A stretch of 64,000 nt of DNA from Azotobacter bryophylli (GCF_042643485.1 NZ_JBHRSJ010000002.1:1-64000), one strand, 5' to 3'. Shown: positions 8,559 through 17,121, counted from the first letter of the stretch. Notes: generated by a model from the sequence alone, not told the origin. Numbers and translations are program-made.

Positions 8559-9317
8559 TCAGTGCGGCCTGCCGGGCTGGGCGCTCTGCTGGCCGTAGGG
8601 CTGCTGGGCGGACTCGCCCCTCAACTGGTCGGCCATGTCCCGGCCCATTTCGCTGGCCTTTTCGTAGCCCTCCTCGACCTTGTGCCGGGCCTGATCGGTG
8701 AGCCGGTCGCTGGCCCGGCCGAGCATCCGGTCTTCCTGTACGGTCGGCGGCAACGCGGCGGCCAGCGCGGCACCGGCGGCGACGCCGATGGCACCGAGCA
8801 CCAGCGGCTGCTCGTCGAGCATGCGCTCGAAGCTGCCGCGGGCCCGCTGCGCGCCCTGGCGCAGGGAGTCGCCGACCTGGTGGCCGGACTCGCTCAGGCG
8901 CTGCCGGGCCGAGCCCAGGGTGTCGGTGACGCTCTCGCCGATCTGCCCGGCCTTCTCGCGGATGCCGGCCGCCTGCTGCCGGGCCTTCTCGGCGAGACTC
9001 GGGCCGGTGCTGGCCTGGGTCTCGACGTAGGCCGGGGCGCTCGTGCGGTTCTGGCTGGTCATCAGCCAGAGCAGGCCGATGCCGGTGAGCAGGGTCGGCA
9101 CCGGGTTGGCCTGCACCGTCCGCCCCAGGTTGCCCATGAACTCGCCGCCGTGGCCCTTGGAGTAGTGCAGCACGCTGTCCAGCAACTGGCCGGGGGACAG
9201 CTTGTTCTCCAGCGCCTGCACGATGCTGCCGATCTCCGCGCGCTGCTGGTCGATCTCCCGTTCCAGGGTGGCCGAATCCTTGCGCGATTCCTCGTCGACT
9301 CTGCTCTGCGTGCTCAT
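8559..9317 (-). CDS. DUF3618-domain membrane-associated stress protein
   Basis: This 252-residue protein has an N-terminal DUF3618 region (about residues 15-60: LEREIDQQRAEIGSIVQALE, then LSPGQLLDSVL). A short hydrophobic segment follows (VPTLLTGIGLLWLM), then a long amphipathic coiled-coil-like region and a second hydrophobic stretch (LVLGAIGVAAGAALAAALPP). This layout resembles YqjD/ElaB-type membrane-tethered stress proteins. Its ATG overlaps the stop of the holin-family gene by four bases (ATGA), so translation is probably coupled. The function of the domain is not known. Confidence 0.82.
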   Translation of the reverse strand: MSTQSRVDEESRKDSATLEREIDQQRAEIGSIVQALENKLSPGQLLDSVLHYSKGHGGEFMGNLGRTVQANPVPTLLTGIGLLWLMTSQNRTSAPAYVETQASTGPSLAEKARQQAAGIREKAGQIGESVTDTLGSARQRLSESGHQVGDSLRQGAQRARGSFERMLDEQPLVLGAIGVAAGAALAAALPPTVQEDRMLGRASDRLTDQARHKVEEGYEKASEMGRDMADQLRGESAQQPYGQQSAQPGRPH

Positions 9318-9844
9318 CGGGTGGCCTCCTTGATCGCGGCCTTGTCTTTCTGCAGGCTGTGCAGCGTGCGCTCGGGCTTGAGGGCCGAGGGTTCGAATTT
9401 CTTCTTGCCGGCCTGCATCATCGCGTAGCCCACCACCGACACCACCGCGCCGACGATGAAGGCGGCGAGCCAGGCGTCCATCACCAGGTTCAGGGCGTAG
9501 ACGGCCGCCTGCAGCAGGACGATGAAGCCGGCGAGCAGCACCGCGCCGCCGCCGGCCACGGCGCCGGTGGCCGTCTTGGTGGCGTTGATCGCCTCGGTGA
9601 TCTCCACCTTGGCCAGCGCCAGCTCCTTGGTCACCAGCGACGGCACCTCGCGGCCGAGCTGGCGGATCAGCCCGCCGATGCCGGTGGCGCTCTCATCCAG
9701 CCTGGCGCCGACCTCGGGCCCGGGCATGCGGACCTCGGGGCCGGGGATGTCGGTCCCGCGCGGATCGGGGCGGAACGTCTCGGCCTTGCGGTATTCGGTT
9801 TCGCTCTGCGTCTGCATGGTCGATTTGCCGGTCTGGTTGCTCAT
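9314..9844 (-). CDS. Phage-holin-superfamily (YqjE-like) inner membrane protein
   Basis: This 176-residue protein has a polar Pro/Gly-rich N-terminus, an amphipathic helix (LIRQLGREVPSLVTKELALAK) and two transmembrane segments (GAVAGGGAVLLAGFIVLLQA and WLAAFIVGAVVSVVGYAMM). That is the pattern of the so-called phage holin family (PF07332/YqjE-like), which in Gram-negatives is a housekeeping or stress membrane protein rather than a lysis gene. The ATG at 9844 overlaps the upstream stop by one base, and GGAGG lies eight to nine bases before it. It is the middle gene of a three-gene unit. Confidence 0.82.
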   Translation of the reverse strand: MSNQTGKSTMQTQSETEYRKAETFRPDPRGTDIPGPEVRMPGPEVGARLDESATGIGGLIRQLGREVPSLVTKELALAKVEITEAINATKTATGAVAGGGAVLLAGFIVLLQAAVYALNLVMDAWLAAFIVGAVVSVVGYAMMQAGKKKFEPSALKPERTLHSLQKDKAAIKEATR

Positions 9845-10593
9845 CACTGCATTCCTCCGCTGGGGCCTTGCCGATCACTGGGGTTGGGGGAGACCCGGGG
9901 CGTCTCCTCGGGGGAGCCGGTCGGGGTGCCCGCCGCGGCGCCCGTGGGGGTGCCGGCGGCGGCGCCGGTGAGGCCGTGGCCGATGTCGCCCGGCGGCAGG
10001 CGGTGGGTGCCCCGCCCGGGCATCCGGCTGCTGCTGGCCGTCACCGTGCCGTCCGGGGTGGCGGTGACCGTGACGTGCGGCGGGATGTTCGCGCCGGTCG
10101 CCATCGGCTCGCCGCCCATCGCCTGCAGCTCGGCGCCCGGCTGCCTCTCCCGCTCCGGCTGCTGTCCCACGCGGCGGCCGGAGGCGCGGGCGAAGCGCAT
10201 CAGGCCAAAGCCGAGGGCGACGCTGCCGGTGACGAACAGGGCGGGATTCTCCCGGGCCAGCCGCCCGGCCTGCTGGATCAGCTCCTCGACGCTCTTGCCG
10301 CGCAGCTTGTCGGCCAGTTGGTAGAGGCTTTCCGCGGTGTCCAGCACGTAGCTCGACAGCGCCGACTCGTCCTGCTCCTCCAGCTCGGTGGCCGCCGCGC
10401 GGGCGCCCTCGGCGATCTTCTCCAGTTCGTCCGCGGCGCTCTGCCGATAGTTTTCCAATTGCTCCTTGCCCTGGCGCTTGGCCTCCTCGGCGATCTGGCC
10501 GGCCTGGCCCTGCAGGTCGCCGGCGATGTCCTGCATCGAGTGCCCCGGATTCGGCTGGTCGGGGCGCGGTGTGCGGTCTCTGGGTGTAGGCAT
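9844..10593 (-). CDS. Coiled-coil membrane stress protein, first gene of the DUF3618 operon
   Basis: This 249-residue protein starts with a Pro-rich segment, then has a long Gln/Glu/Ala-rich helix (MQDIAGDLQGQAGQIAEEAK onward). A hydrophobic stretch follows (ENPALFVTGSVALGFGLMRF), then a low-complexity tail containing two GTPTG units separated by AAA. Similar proteins head operons with holin-family and DUF3618 genes in pseudomonads and rhizobia. The start is the ATG at 10593 behind AAGGTGG; an upstream in-frame start at 10626 has no site. No enzymatic motif is visible. A role in envelope or nutrient stress is inferred from gene context only. Confidence 0.75.
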   Translation of the reverse strand: MPTPRDRTPRPDQPNPGHSMQDIAGDLQGQAGQIAEEAKRQGKEQLENYRQSAADELEKIAEGARAAATELEEQDESALSSYVLDTAESLYQLADKLRGKSVEELIQQAGRLARENPALFVTGSVALGFGLMRFARASGRRVGQQPERERQPGAELQAMGGEPMATGANIPPHVTVTATPDGTVTASSSRMPGRGTHRLPPGDIGHGLTGAAAGTPTGAAAGTPTGSPEETPRVSPNPSDRQGPSGGMQ

Positions 10594-10792
10594 TGGCTTA
10601 TCCACCTTTCTAAAGCTCGGGCACACCGGACAACGGTGCGCGGACAGGGAAGTTGCCTTTTGCGTGTCGCTCTAAAGGTGACAGGGACCATTTCCGCGAG
10701 TTCTAGCGAGGCGGAGGGCGGAAAGATCGTCCGCTGAACTTTTCCGCCGGCGCGGCTATCCACCGGATACACCCTGATCGGAGGACCCGCCC

Positions 10793-11086
10793 ATGAACGC
10801 CCTGATCGGATTCGGCGCCGCTGCCGCCCTGCTAGCCTCCGTCTCCAGCCTCGCCTGCACCCCGGACGAAGCCACCGACAAGGCCAGGCAACTGGCCGCC
10901 AAGATCCATGCCCTGACCGGCAACGACCCGCGCAAGGCCGCCGCGCTCAGCGAAGAGATGCACTACCTAGTGCTGCGCAAGGTCGACGACACGCTGCCCA
11001 ACGAATGCACCGCCTACGACCAGCGCATGGAGCAGATGGAACAGGCGGCGGGGATGATCGGCAGGAACTGGGAGATGCGCTACTGA
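10793..11086 (+). CDS. Small exported hypothetical protein
   Basis: This 97-residue protein has a hydrophobic signal peptide (MNALIGFGAAAALLASVSSLA) followed by a helical domain with two Cys (Cys22 and one in NECTAYDQR) that could form a disulfide. The sequence before Cys22 (SSLAC) is not a good lipobox, so signal peptidase I cleavage is more likely. The start is preceded by GGAGG. A GAACTT element at 10736-10741 might be an AlgU-type -35, with only a weak -10. The family is not recognised; periplasmic location is inferred. Confidence 0.7.
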   Translation: MNALIGFGAAAALLASVSSLACTPDEATDKARQLAAKIHALTGNDPRKAAALSEEMHYLVLRKVDDTLPNECTAYDQRMEQMEQAAGMIGRNWEMRY

Positions 11087-11124
11087 CGGACGGTCGGCGG
11101 CGGGGAAACGCCCGCCGGCGGCCG

Positions 11125-11421
11125 TCAGTCCTCGCTGTCGTGGGCGATGGGCGCGGTGCTGAAGAGGTATTCGCTGAGTTCCTGGGAGAACTTCGGATCG
11201 CGCCGCCGTATCCACTCCAGCACCATGGAGGCGTGCTCCTTCTCCTCGTCCCGGTTGTGCGCCAGGATCGCCTTGAGCTCCGGGTTCTGGCAGGCATCGA
11301 CGCGCTGGTTGTACCAGTCGATGGCTTCCAGCTCCTCCATCAGCGAAACGATGGCCCGGTGCATGTCGCGGGTCTCCGCGGAGATTTCCCCGATGGGCTC
11401 GTGATAACCGACGCTGGCCAT
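11125..11421 (-). CDS. Encapsulated-ferritin-like (EncFtn family) protein without encapsulin or cargo tail
   Basis: This 98-residue protein matches the EncFtn family closely in its core: HRAIVSLMEELEAIDWY, then LKAILAHNRDEEKEHA, then VLEWIRRRDP. The ferroxidase ligands known from the Rhodospirillum rubrum protein (Glu32, Trp38, Glu62, His65, from memory) correspond to Glu30, Trp36, Glu60 and His63 here. EncFtn forms annular decamers whose diiron sites lie at subunit interfaces, and usually ends in a short peptide that docks into an encapsulin shell. Here the protein stops at APIAHDSED with no such peptide, and no encapsulin gene is in the window. It lies 34 bp downstream of ctaG on the same strand, so it may be the last gene of the caa3 oxidase operon. 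Confidence 0.85.
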   Translation of the reverse strand: MASVGYHEPIGEISAETRDMHRAIVSLMEELEAIDWYNQRVDACQNPELKAILAHNRDEEKEHASMVLEWIRRRDPKFSQELSEYLFSTAPIAHDSED

Positions 11422-11455
11422 TTCCTCTCTCCTGTCTGGCTGTCTGGCGGGAATC

Positions 11456-12289
11456 TCAGGACGAGTCGTCCCCTCTTCCTTGACTGTAGCCGCTCTCCGG
11501 CCGGCCATGGCCGATCCGCCGCAGGCCGCGGCGGGCGCAGTCGGCGGCGGCGAGGAGATAGACCAGCCCGCCCGGCACCCACATCAGCAGGCCGGCCAGC
11601 TGCTGGTCGGCGAGCGCGCCGCCGTCCCGGTACAGCGGCAGGCGGGCGAAGGTCAGCAGGGCGCCGAGCAGGCCGGTGTGCATGCCGGTGAGCAGCAGCG
11701 CCAGCAGGGCCCGGCCCCGCTCGCGCGGGCCGGCCTGCAGCACCGACCACCAGAACAGCCAGGCGCTGCCCAGCAGGCAGGCATGCTCGCCGACATGCCA
11801 CCAGGGCTGCTCCAGCGCCAGCCGGTACGGCCCGGGCGCATGCCAGATCCAGATCGCCGCACCGTGCAGCGCGGCGCAGGCCGGCGGCCGCCGAGCCAGC
11901 CGTGCCAGAGCGCGCCAGGCCGGAGCCAGAGGCCGACCGCCCAGGCGCCGCCACTGCGTCAACGGCCGGGCCAGCGCCAGCAGCGGCGCGATCGCCAGCA
12001 TCAGCAGCATGTGCTGAATCATGTGCAGGGCGGCGCTGCTCTCCGCCCGCTCGTCCAGCGGGCCGAACAGGGCGAGCACGCTCAGCAGCAGCGCCAGCTG
12101 GAAGGCCCAGAAGCGCCGGGCCGGCGGCGGACGGCGGCGGCAGCCGGCCGCATGGCCCAGCCAGGCCACTGCCAGCAGCAGCGCGCCGAGCAGCGACGGC
12201 AGGCGCGGCGCCAGCCGCTCGTCGAACAGGCCGTGGGCCCGGGCCAGCGCCGGCAGCAGCCACAGTGCGACGGCGACGCTCAGACGCAT
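11456..12289 (-). CDS. CtaG-type cytochrome c oxidase assembly protein
   Basis: This 277-residue multi-spanning membrane protein has the caa3_CtaG family pattern: a signal-like first helix ending in ARAHG, the HMIQHMLLMLAIAPLLAL segment with paired His, WIWHAPGPY, and TGMHTGLLGALLTFA. Family members support assembly of the copper centre of caa3-type oxidases. The ATG overlaps the end of the upstream 109-residue gene by ten bases, which suggests coupled translation. It belongs to the operon starting with the subunit II gene at 16075. Confidence 0.88.
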   Translation of the reverse strand: MRLSVAVALWLLPALARAHGLFDERLAPRLPSLLGALLLAVAWLGHAAGCRRRPPPARRFWAFQLALLLSVLALFGPLDERAESSAALHMIQHMLLMLAIAPLLALARPLTQWRRLGGRPLAPAWRALARLARRPPACAALHGAAIWIWHAPGPYRLALEQPWWHVGEHACLLGSAWLFWWSVLQAGPRERGRALLALLLTGMHTGLLGALLTFARLPLYRDGGALADQQLAGLLMWVPGGLVYLLAAADCARRGLRRIGHGRPESGYSQGRGDDSS

Positions 12290-12609
12290 GGCGGCAGCTC
12301 GGCGATGGGCAGGCCGACGAACAGCGTGGCCAGCGCGGCGAACAGGTCCAGCGCGGCGCCGGTGCGGGCGACGAAGCGTTCGGTGGCCGACGGCGGCGAC
12401 GCCCGCCACAGTCGCCAGGCCTGCCACAGCAGCCCGGCGGCGATGCAGAGGGTCGCGGCGCCGAGCAGGACATTCAGCCCGCGGCGGGCGTCCGGCCCCG
12501 CCGCCGCTCCGAAGAGGCAGCCGAGCGCCAGCCCGGCATAGACGGCAACCAGCCACAGCCCCCAGAGCGCGGGCCCGACCGCCAGTTGCAGCGGATGCCC
12601 TGCCCTCAT
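12280..12609 (-). CDS. Small membrane protein of the caa3 oxidase operon
   Basis: This 109-residue protein has three predicted transmembrane segments (LWLVAVYAGLALGCLFGAAA, LLGAATLCIAAGLLWQAW and LFAALATLFVGLPIAEL). Its ATG shares four bases with the stop of the subunit I/III gene and its own end overlaps ctaG, so it is tightly embedded in the operon. It is probably an accessory oxidase subunit or assembly factor, but no defined family is recognised. A longer in-frame reading to 13152 runs antiphase through the subunit gene and is not credible. Confidence 0.75.
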   Translation of the reverse strand: MRAGHPLQLAVGPALWGLWLVAVYAGLALGCLFGAAAGPDARRGLNVLLGAATLCIAAGLLWQAWRLWRASPPSATERFVARTGAALDLFAALATLFVGLPIAELPPCV

Positions 12610-15116
12610 CGGCCCGCAGCCCAGCCGGCGGGCAACAGCACCAGCGCGGAGTAGCCGATCGCGAACGCCAGCAGGCAGTAGCTCCACCATCGGGCGAGCA
12701 CCGCTGGCTCGTAGGGTGCCCGCTCGCCGACCAGGCCGAGGCGCACCCGCCAGGCCTGCAGTGCGGTCAGCAGCGGGCCCAGGGCGCAGTGCAGCAGCAG
12801 GTAGCCGAGGATCGCGGCGACCAGCGCGTCGTGGGCGCCGGCGCCCGGTGCGAGCGGTGTGCGCCAAAGAATCCAGGCGAGGCCGAGCGCCTGCAGCAGC
12901 CCCGCGGCGGCCAGTCCCCAGAGCCGGGCCTCGAGATGCCGGCAGTCGCGCCGGCGCAGACGCGCCAGCAGCCGGCGGAAGCCGAGGACGATGCCGCCCA
13001 GCAGCAATCCGTCGAGCAGCAGCGCCAGCGCGGGCAGCGGCGAGCGTGCCGGCGGCTGCCAGTTGGGCGCCACAGCCCACAAATAGAACCAGGCGAAGAT
13101 CAGCGAGAAGAACAGCGCCCCGTCGGCCAGCAGGCTCAGCCCCATGCCCCACAGGCCGGGGCCGTCGAAGGTGCGCCAGTGCAACGGCGGATCGCCCGGT
13201 TCAGTGCGCGCATCGGGCGCGGCCAAGGGATGGGCGCCGTTGACCCAGGACCAGCGCAGCAGGATCGCCAGGCTCGCCAGCGCCGCCGCGCCGGCCAGGC
13301 CGTAGGCGCCGGCCAGCAGGGCCAGGCAGAGCGCCGCCAGCGCCAGCGCCGCACCGAGCGGCAGCCAGCTGTTGCCCGGCAGCTGGACGACTTCCCGCAC
13401 CCTCCCGCTGAGCGGCTCGCTGCTCCAGGTCTCGCGCCGGCCGTGATCGGCGGCGGCCAGCCCGTGCCGCCCCGCGGCGATGCCCTGCGCCAGCGCCGGG
13501 TTCTCCCACAGCGGATGGCGGGTCGCGCAGGCCGGCAGGCTGGCGAAGTTGTAGGCCGCCGGCGGCAGCGCGGTGGCCCACTCCAGGGTGTCGGCCCGCC
13601 AGGGATTGGCCGGGGCGCGGCGGCCGAAGCGGAAATGCAGGCCGAGATCCAGCAGCAGCATGGCCACGCCCATGGCCATGACGAAGCTGCCGAGGGAGGA
13701 GATCAGGTTCGGCCCGTCCCAGCCCAGCCCGGCCGGATAGGTATAGACCCGCCGCGGCATGCCGAGCAGGCCGGTCCAGTGCATCACCAGGAAGGTGGCG
13801 TTGAAGCCGCCGAAGGTCAGCCAGAAGCCCCAGCGTCCCAGGCGCTCGGAAGGCATGCGTCCGGAGAAGTGCGGCAGCCAGTAGTAGAGCCCGGCGACCA
13901 GCGGGAAGAACATGCCGCCGACCAGCACGTAGTGCAGGTGCGCCACCACGAAGTGGCTGTCGTGGGCCTGCCAGTCGAAGGGCACCAGCGCCAGCATCAC
14001 CCCGGTCAGGCCGCCGGCGACGAAGATCGCCAGGAAGCCCGCCAGCCACAGCATCGGCACGGCGAAGCGCGGCCGCCCGGTCCACAGGGTCGCCAGCCAG
14101 GCGAACACCTGGATGCCGGTGGGCACCGCCACCAGCATGCTCGCCGCCGAGAAGAAGGCCTGGGCCAGCAGCGGGATGCCGACGGTGAACATGTGGTGCA
14201 CCCAGAGGCCGAAGCTGAGGAAGCCGGTGCCGATCGCCGCCAGCACCGCCCAGCGGTAGCCGACCAGGGGCCGGCCGGCGAACACCGGCAGCAGGGTGCT
14301 GACGATGCCCGCCGCCGGCAGGAAGATGATGTACACCTCGGGATGGCCGAACAGCCAGAACAGGTGCTGCCAGAGCAGCGGATCGCCGCCCCGGGCCGGG
14401 TCGAAGAAGGCGAACCCCGCGGCGCGCTCCAGCTCCAGCAGGACGCCGGCGAGGATCAGCGGCGGGAAGCCGAAGACGATCATCAGCCCGGTGACCAGCA
14501 TGTACCAGGCGAACAGCGGCATCCGGTCCAGGCTCATGCCGGGGGCGCGGCCGCGCAGGATCGACACCGCCAGCTCGATGCCACCGGCCAGGGAGGAGAT
14601 CTCCACCAGGGTGGTGCCCATCAGCCAGACGTCCGCGCCCGGCCCCGGCGAATGGGCGGCGCCGCTCAGCGGCGTGTACATGAACCAGCCGCCGTCCGGC
14701 GCGAGGCCCAGGGGCAGGCTGGCGAGCAGGATCAGGCCGCCGAACAGGTAGCACCAGTAGCCGAAGGCGCTCAGGCGCGGGAACAGCAGGTCGCGGGCGC
14801 CGAGCATCTTGGGGATCAGGTAGAACGCCAGGCCCTCGAGGATCGGCACGGCGAAGAGGAACATCATCAGCGTGCCGTGCAGGGTGAACAGCTGGTTGTA
14901 GACCCGGTGGTCCAGCAGCGCCTGCTCCGGGCGCGCCAGCTGGGCGCGCATCAGCATCGCCAGCAGCCCGCCGATCAGGAAGAAGGCGCCGCCGGTGAGC
15001 AGGAAGCGCCGGCCGATGCGGCCGTGGCTGACCGCCGACAGCGCCCGCCAGCCGCGCGGATCGGCCCATACGGCCAGCAGGGCTCGGTGCAGGCGGTCGC
15101 CTTCGGCCTCGCTCAT
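12606..15116 (-). CDS. Fused cytochrome c oxidase subunits I and III (CtaD-CtaE type)
   Basis: This 836-residue protein joins a haem-copper oxidase subunit I (about residues 1-560) to a subunit III (about 640-836). Subunit I has the haem ligand segment LFTLHGTLMMF, the CuB and cross-linked Tyr motif GHPEVY, the WVHHMF CuB His pair, and the haem ligands in HFVVAHLHYVLVGG. The Glu in GHPEV marks an A1-type proton channel. Subunit III has LLADGALFFSLIFAWFYLW. Such fusions occur in caa3-type oxidases. The start is the ATG that overlaps the subunit II stop by four bases. A longer in-frame reading from 16082 crosses the subunit II gene and is rejected. Confidence 0.94.
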   Translation of the reverse strand: MSEAEGDRLHRALLAVWADPRGWRALSAVSHGRIGRRFLLTGGAFFLIGGLLAMLMRAQLARPEQALLDHRVYNQLFTLHGTLMMFLFAVPILEGLAFYLIPKMLGARDLLFPRLSAFGYWCYLFGGLILLASLPLGLAPDGGWFMYTPLSGAAHSPGPGADVWLMGTTLVEISSLAGGIELAVSILRGRAPGMSLDRMPLFAWYMLVTGLMIVFGFPPLILAGVLLELERAAGFAFFDPARGGDPLLWQHLFWLFGHPEVYIIFLPAAGIVSTLLPVFAGRPLVGYRWAVLAAIGTGFLSFGLWVHHMFTVGIPLLAQAFFSAASMLVAVPTGIQVFAWLATLWTGRPRFAVPMLWLAGFLAIFVAGGLTGVMLALVPFDWQAHDSHFVVAHLHYVLVGGMFFPLVAGLYYWLPHFSGRMPSERLGRWGFWLTFGGFNATFLVMHWTGLLGMPRRVYTYPAGLGWDGPNLISSLGSFVMAMGVAMLLLDLGLHFRFGRRAPANPWRADTLEWATALPPAAYNFASLPACATRHPLWENPALAQGIAAGRHGLAAADHGRRETWSSEPLSGRVREVVQLPGNSWLPLGAALALAALCLALLAGAYGLAGAAALASLAILLRWSWVNGAHPLAAPDARTEPGDPPLHWRTFDGPGLWGMGLSLLADGALFFSLIFAWFYLWAVAPNWQPPARSPLPALALLLDGLLLGGIVLGFRRLLARLRRRDCRHLEARLWGLAAAGLLQALGLAWILWRTPLAPGAGAHDALVAAILGYLLLHCALGPLLTALQAWRVRLGLVGERAPYEPAVLARWWSYCLLAFAIGYSALVLLPAGWAAGR

Positions 15117-16075
15117 GGCCCCAGGCTCTCCAGCCAGGCGGCGATGGCGTCCAGGGTCCCGGCCGGCAGCGCGTCGTGCCGGGGCATGCCGTTGTGCGGC
15201 TTGAGCCGCTGGTGTTCGCCCAGCCAGCGGCGCATGGCGCCCTCGCCCATGGCCAGGGTGCCGGCGCCGAGACTCGGCCGCGAGCCCACGTCGGTGAGGT
15301 CCGGGCCGCGGCCGCCCGGGCTGACCCCGGCGACCCGGTGGCACTGGCCGCAATAGGGACGGAAGGCAGCCACCGCCGCGGCGTGCTCGGCCGGCACCGG
15401 CGGCGCGACCTGGCGCGCCGCCTGCCAGCGCTCGAATTCCTCCGGTACCAGGGCCTCGACGCTCAGCGCCATGCGCGCGTGCTGGGCGCCGCAGAACTCC
15501 GCGCACTGGCCGCGGTAGACCCCGGCCCGCCCGGCGACCAGGCGCAGGGTCAGGCGCCGGCCGGGCAGCATGTCCAGCTTGCCGGCCAGGCTCGGCACCC
15601 AGAAGGAATGGATCACGTCGGCGCTGGTCAGCTCCAGGTCCACCGGCCGTCCCACCGGCAGCGCCAGGCGGTTGGCGGTGACCACCCCGCTCTGCGGATA
15701 GCTCACTTCCCACCACCACTGGTGGCCGATCACCTCGATGCGCAGCGGCGCCTCGCCCTCCCGCGGCAGGGGCAGCATGCACAGGCCCTGGGGGATGCCG
15801 AAGACCAGCAGGGCGAGGATGCTGAAGCCGGGCAGCAGCAGGCCGCCGGCGACGATCCAGCGCCGCCCCAGGCGCTTCGCCCGCGCCTCGTCGCAGTCCG
15901 GCGGCCGGCGCACCAGGGCGTACAGCCAGAGCCCCAGCACCGCAGCCCAGACCAGGGCGAACCAGCCCAGCATTCCCCACCACAGCCAGGCCGCCGCCTG
16001 CGCCGCGGGGCCGGCCGGCGCCAGCGCCGACTGCGGGCCCTGGCAGCCGGCCAGGAGCAGAGCCGGCGGCGGCAC
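15113..16075 (-). CDS. Cytochrome c oxidase subunit II with C-terminal cytochrome c domain (caa3 type)
   Basis: This is a roughly 320-residue membrane-anchored subunit. After a lipobox-like LLLAGC come two transmembrane helices (about residues 30-90). The cupredoxin domain follows, with the CuA ligands in HSFWVPSLAGKLDM and GQCAEFCGAQHARM. A C-terminal cytochrome c domain has the haem site CGQCH and a later candidate Met ligand (HNGMPRHD). The start is uncertain. GTG at 16075 gives a very short signal (VPPPALLLAGC) with no positive n-region, while an ATG at 16169 would add Arg residues but overlap the divergent DUF2231 gene. The electron donor is expected to be a cytochrome c, or the fused domain itself. 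Confidence 0.9.
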   Translation of the reverse strand: MPPPALLLAGCQGPQSALAPAGPAAQAAAWLWWGMLGWFALVWAAVLGLWLYALVRRPPDCDEARAKRLGRRWIVAGGLLLPGFSILALLVFGIPQGLCMLPLPREGEAPLRIEVIGHQWWWEVSYPQSGVVTANRLALPVGRPVDLELTSADVIHSFWVPSLAGKLDMLPGRRLTLRLVAGRAGVYRGQCAEFCGAQHARMALSVEALVPEEFERWQAARQVAPPVPAEHAAAVAAFRPYCGQCHRVAGVSPGGRGPDLTDVGSRPSLGAGTLAMGEGAMRRWLGEHQRLKPHNGMPRHDALPAGTLDAIAAWLESLGP

Positions 16076-16126
16076 GGTCCAATGCCGGTAGCCGCCCCGC
16101 CGCGCCCCGGCCCCGAGGATGCCCCG

Positions 16127-16576
16127 ATGCCCGAGCCGATCCCCAGCTTCGCCGCCCTCGGCAGCCATCCGCTGCACCCGATGCTGATCCACTTCCCGGT
16201 CGCCGCCCTGCTCGGCCTGGTGGCCAGCGACCTCGGCTATGTCCTCAGCGGCGATCCGTTCTGGGCCCGCGCCGGCCTCTGGCTGGCCGGGGTCGGCGCC
16301 TTCGGCGGCTGGCTCGCCAGCGGCCTGGGCCTGATCGACCTGATCGCGGTGCGCCGCATCCGCTGCCTGATGACTGCCTGGTGTCATGCCGTCCTCGCCA
16401 TGATGATGCTCTCGCTCGCCTCGCTGAACTGGCTGCAGCGCTATCTCGCGGCCGAACCCATCCTGCCCTGGGGCCTCTACCTCTCCCTGCTCACCGCCCT
16501 GCTGATCCTGCTGACCGCCTGGCTCGGCAGCCGGCTGGTCTACGAGCACGCGGTGGGGGTCGAGGCCAAGGAGTGA
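16127..16576 (+). CDS. DUF2231 membrane protein
   Basis: This 149-residue protein has four transmembrane helices and the DUF2231 hallmark HPLHPMLIHFPVAALLG at residues 14-30. A further His lies in a membrane segment (AWCHAVLAMM). The family has conserved membrane His residues and is often found beside cytochrome or copper genes, but its function is not established. It is divergent from the caa3 oxidase operon, with 51 bp between the assigned starts, so the two may share regulation. Its stop is one base from the stop of the convergent CopD-family gene. Confidence 0.85.
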   Translation: MPEPIPSFAALGSHPLHPMLIHFPVAALLGLVASDLGYVLSGDPFWARAGLWLAGVGAFGGWLASGLGLIDLIAVRRIRCLMTAWCHAVLAMMMLSLASLNWLQRYLAAEPILPWGLYLSLLTALLILLTAWLGSRLVYEHAVGVEAKE

Positions 16577-16577
16577 G

Positions 16578-17006
16578 TCATCCCGCCCCCCGGAACGGCC
16601 GGGCCAGCACCAGCCAGAGCACCGCGCCGATGGCCAGCGCGGCCAGCAGGCCGAGGGCGGCGCAGCGCCCGGCCAGCGGCCGGCGCGGGTCGTCCTCCAG
16701 GCGCAGGATCAGCACACCGAGCAGGACGTGGCAGACGACCATGAGCGTCACCGCGCTCAGCTTCAGCATCAGCCAGACGCCGTGGACGCCCCGACCGAGG
16801 AACAAGAGGGTGCCGCTGGCGATGGTCAGCAGCGCCGCCGGAGTCGCCAGCCGGGTGAAGAACGCCCGGGGCAGCGCCTCCGCGGCGGGGGCGAACGGCT
16901 CACCCGCGGCGCCCGTCCGACCGGCGGCGATCAGCGCCGGCAGGTAGAGCAGCGCCCCGCACCAGACGAGCAGAGCGGCAATGTGCAGCACCAGCAGCCA
17001 GGGCAT
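16578..17006 (-). CDS. CopD/HemJ-like membrane protein
   Basis: This 142-residue, four-helix membrane protein starts with a helix carrying His (MPWLLVLHIAALLVWCGALL). It has a third helix with a His (LMVVCHVLLGVLIL) and a central SGTLLFLGRGVHGVWLMLK segment. This is the layout of the CopD-domain/HemJ-like superfamily. It could be a copper-related protein or a protoporphyrinogen oxidase relative; the oxidase and DUF2231 neighbours fit a role near haem or copper metabolism. It converges with the DUF2231 gene. Confidence 0.75.
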   Translation of the reverse strand: MPWLLVLHIAALLVWCGALLYLPALIAAGRTGAAGEPFAPAAEALPRAFFTRLATPAALLTIASGTLLFLGRGVHGVWLMLKLSAVTLMVVCHVLLGVLILRLEDDPRRPLAGRCAALGLLAALAIGAVLWLVLARPFRGAG

Positions 17007-17121
17007 GGCCCCTCCCCTGCTCCCTTTCTTCTCTAGAACGCGGGGCCCCGGCGGCGTTCAGTGCTGCCAGCCTGATTGCCAACCGTTCATCCGGTGTCAG
17101 CCCTGGCCGGGAAACGAATCG

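Noticed and set aside
9314..9844. Prophage signal from the holin-family gene
   Set aside because: No other phage genes are present, and this family is common in non-phage stress operons.
12021..15356. 1111-codon plus-strand frame opposite the oxidase genes
   Set aside because: It is a Gln/Arg/Pro-rich antisense shadow; the minus strand encodes clear oxidase subunits.
12606..16082. Single 1158-codon reading joining subunit II and I/III regions
   Set aside because: The first 320 codons are out of frame with subunit II, and the real I/III start is the ATG at 15116.
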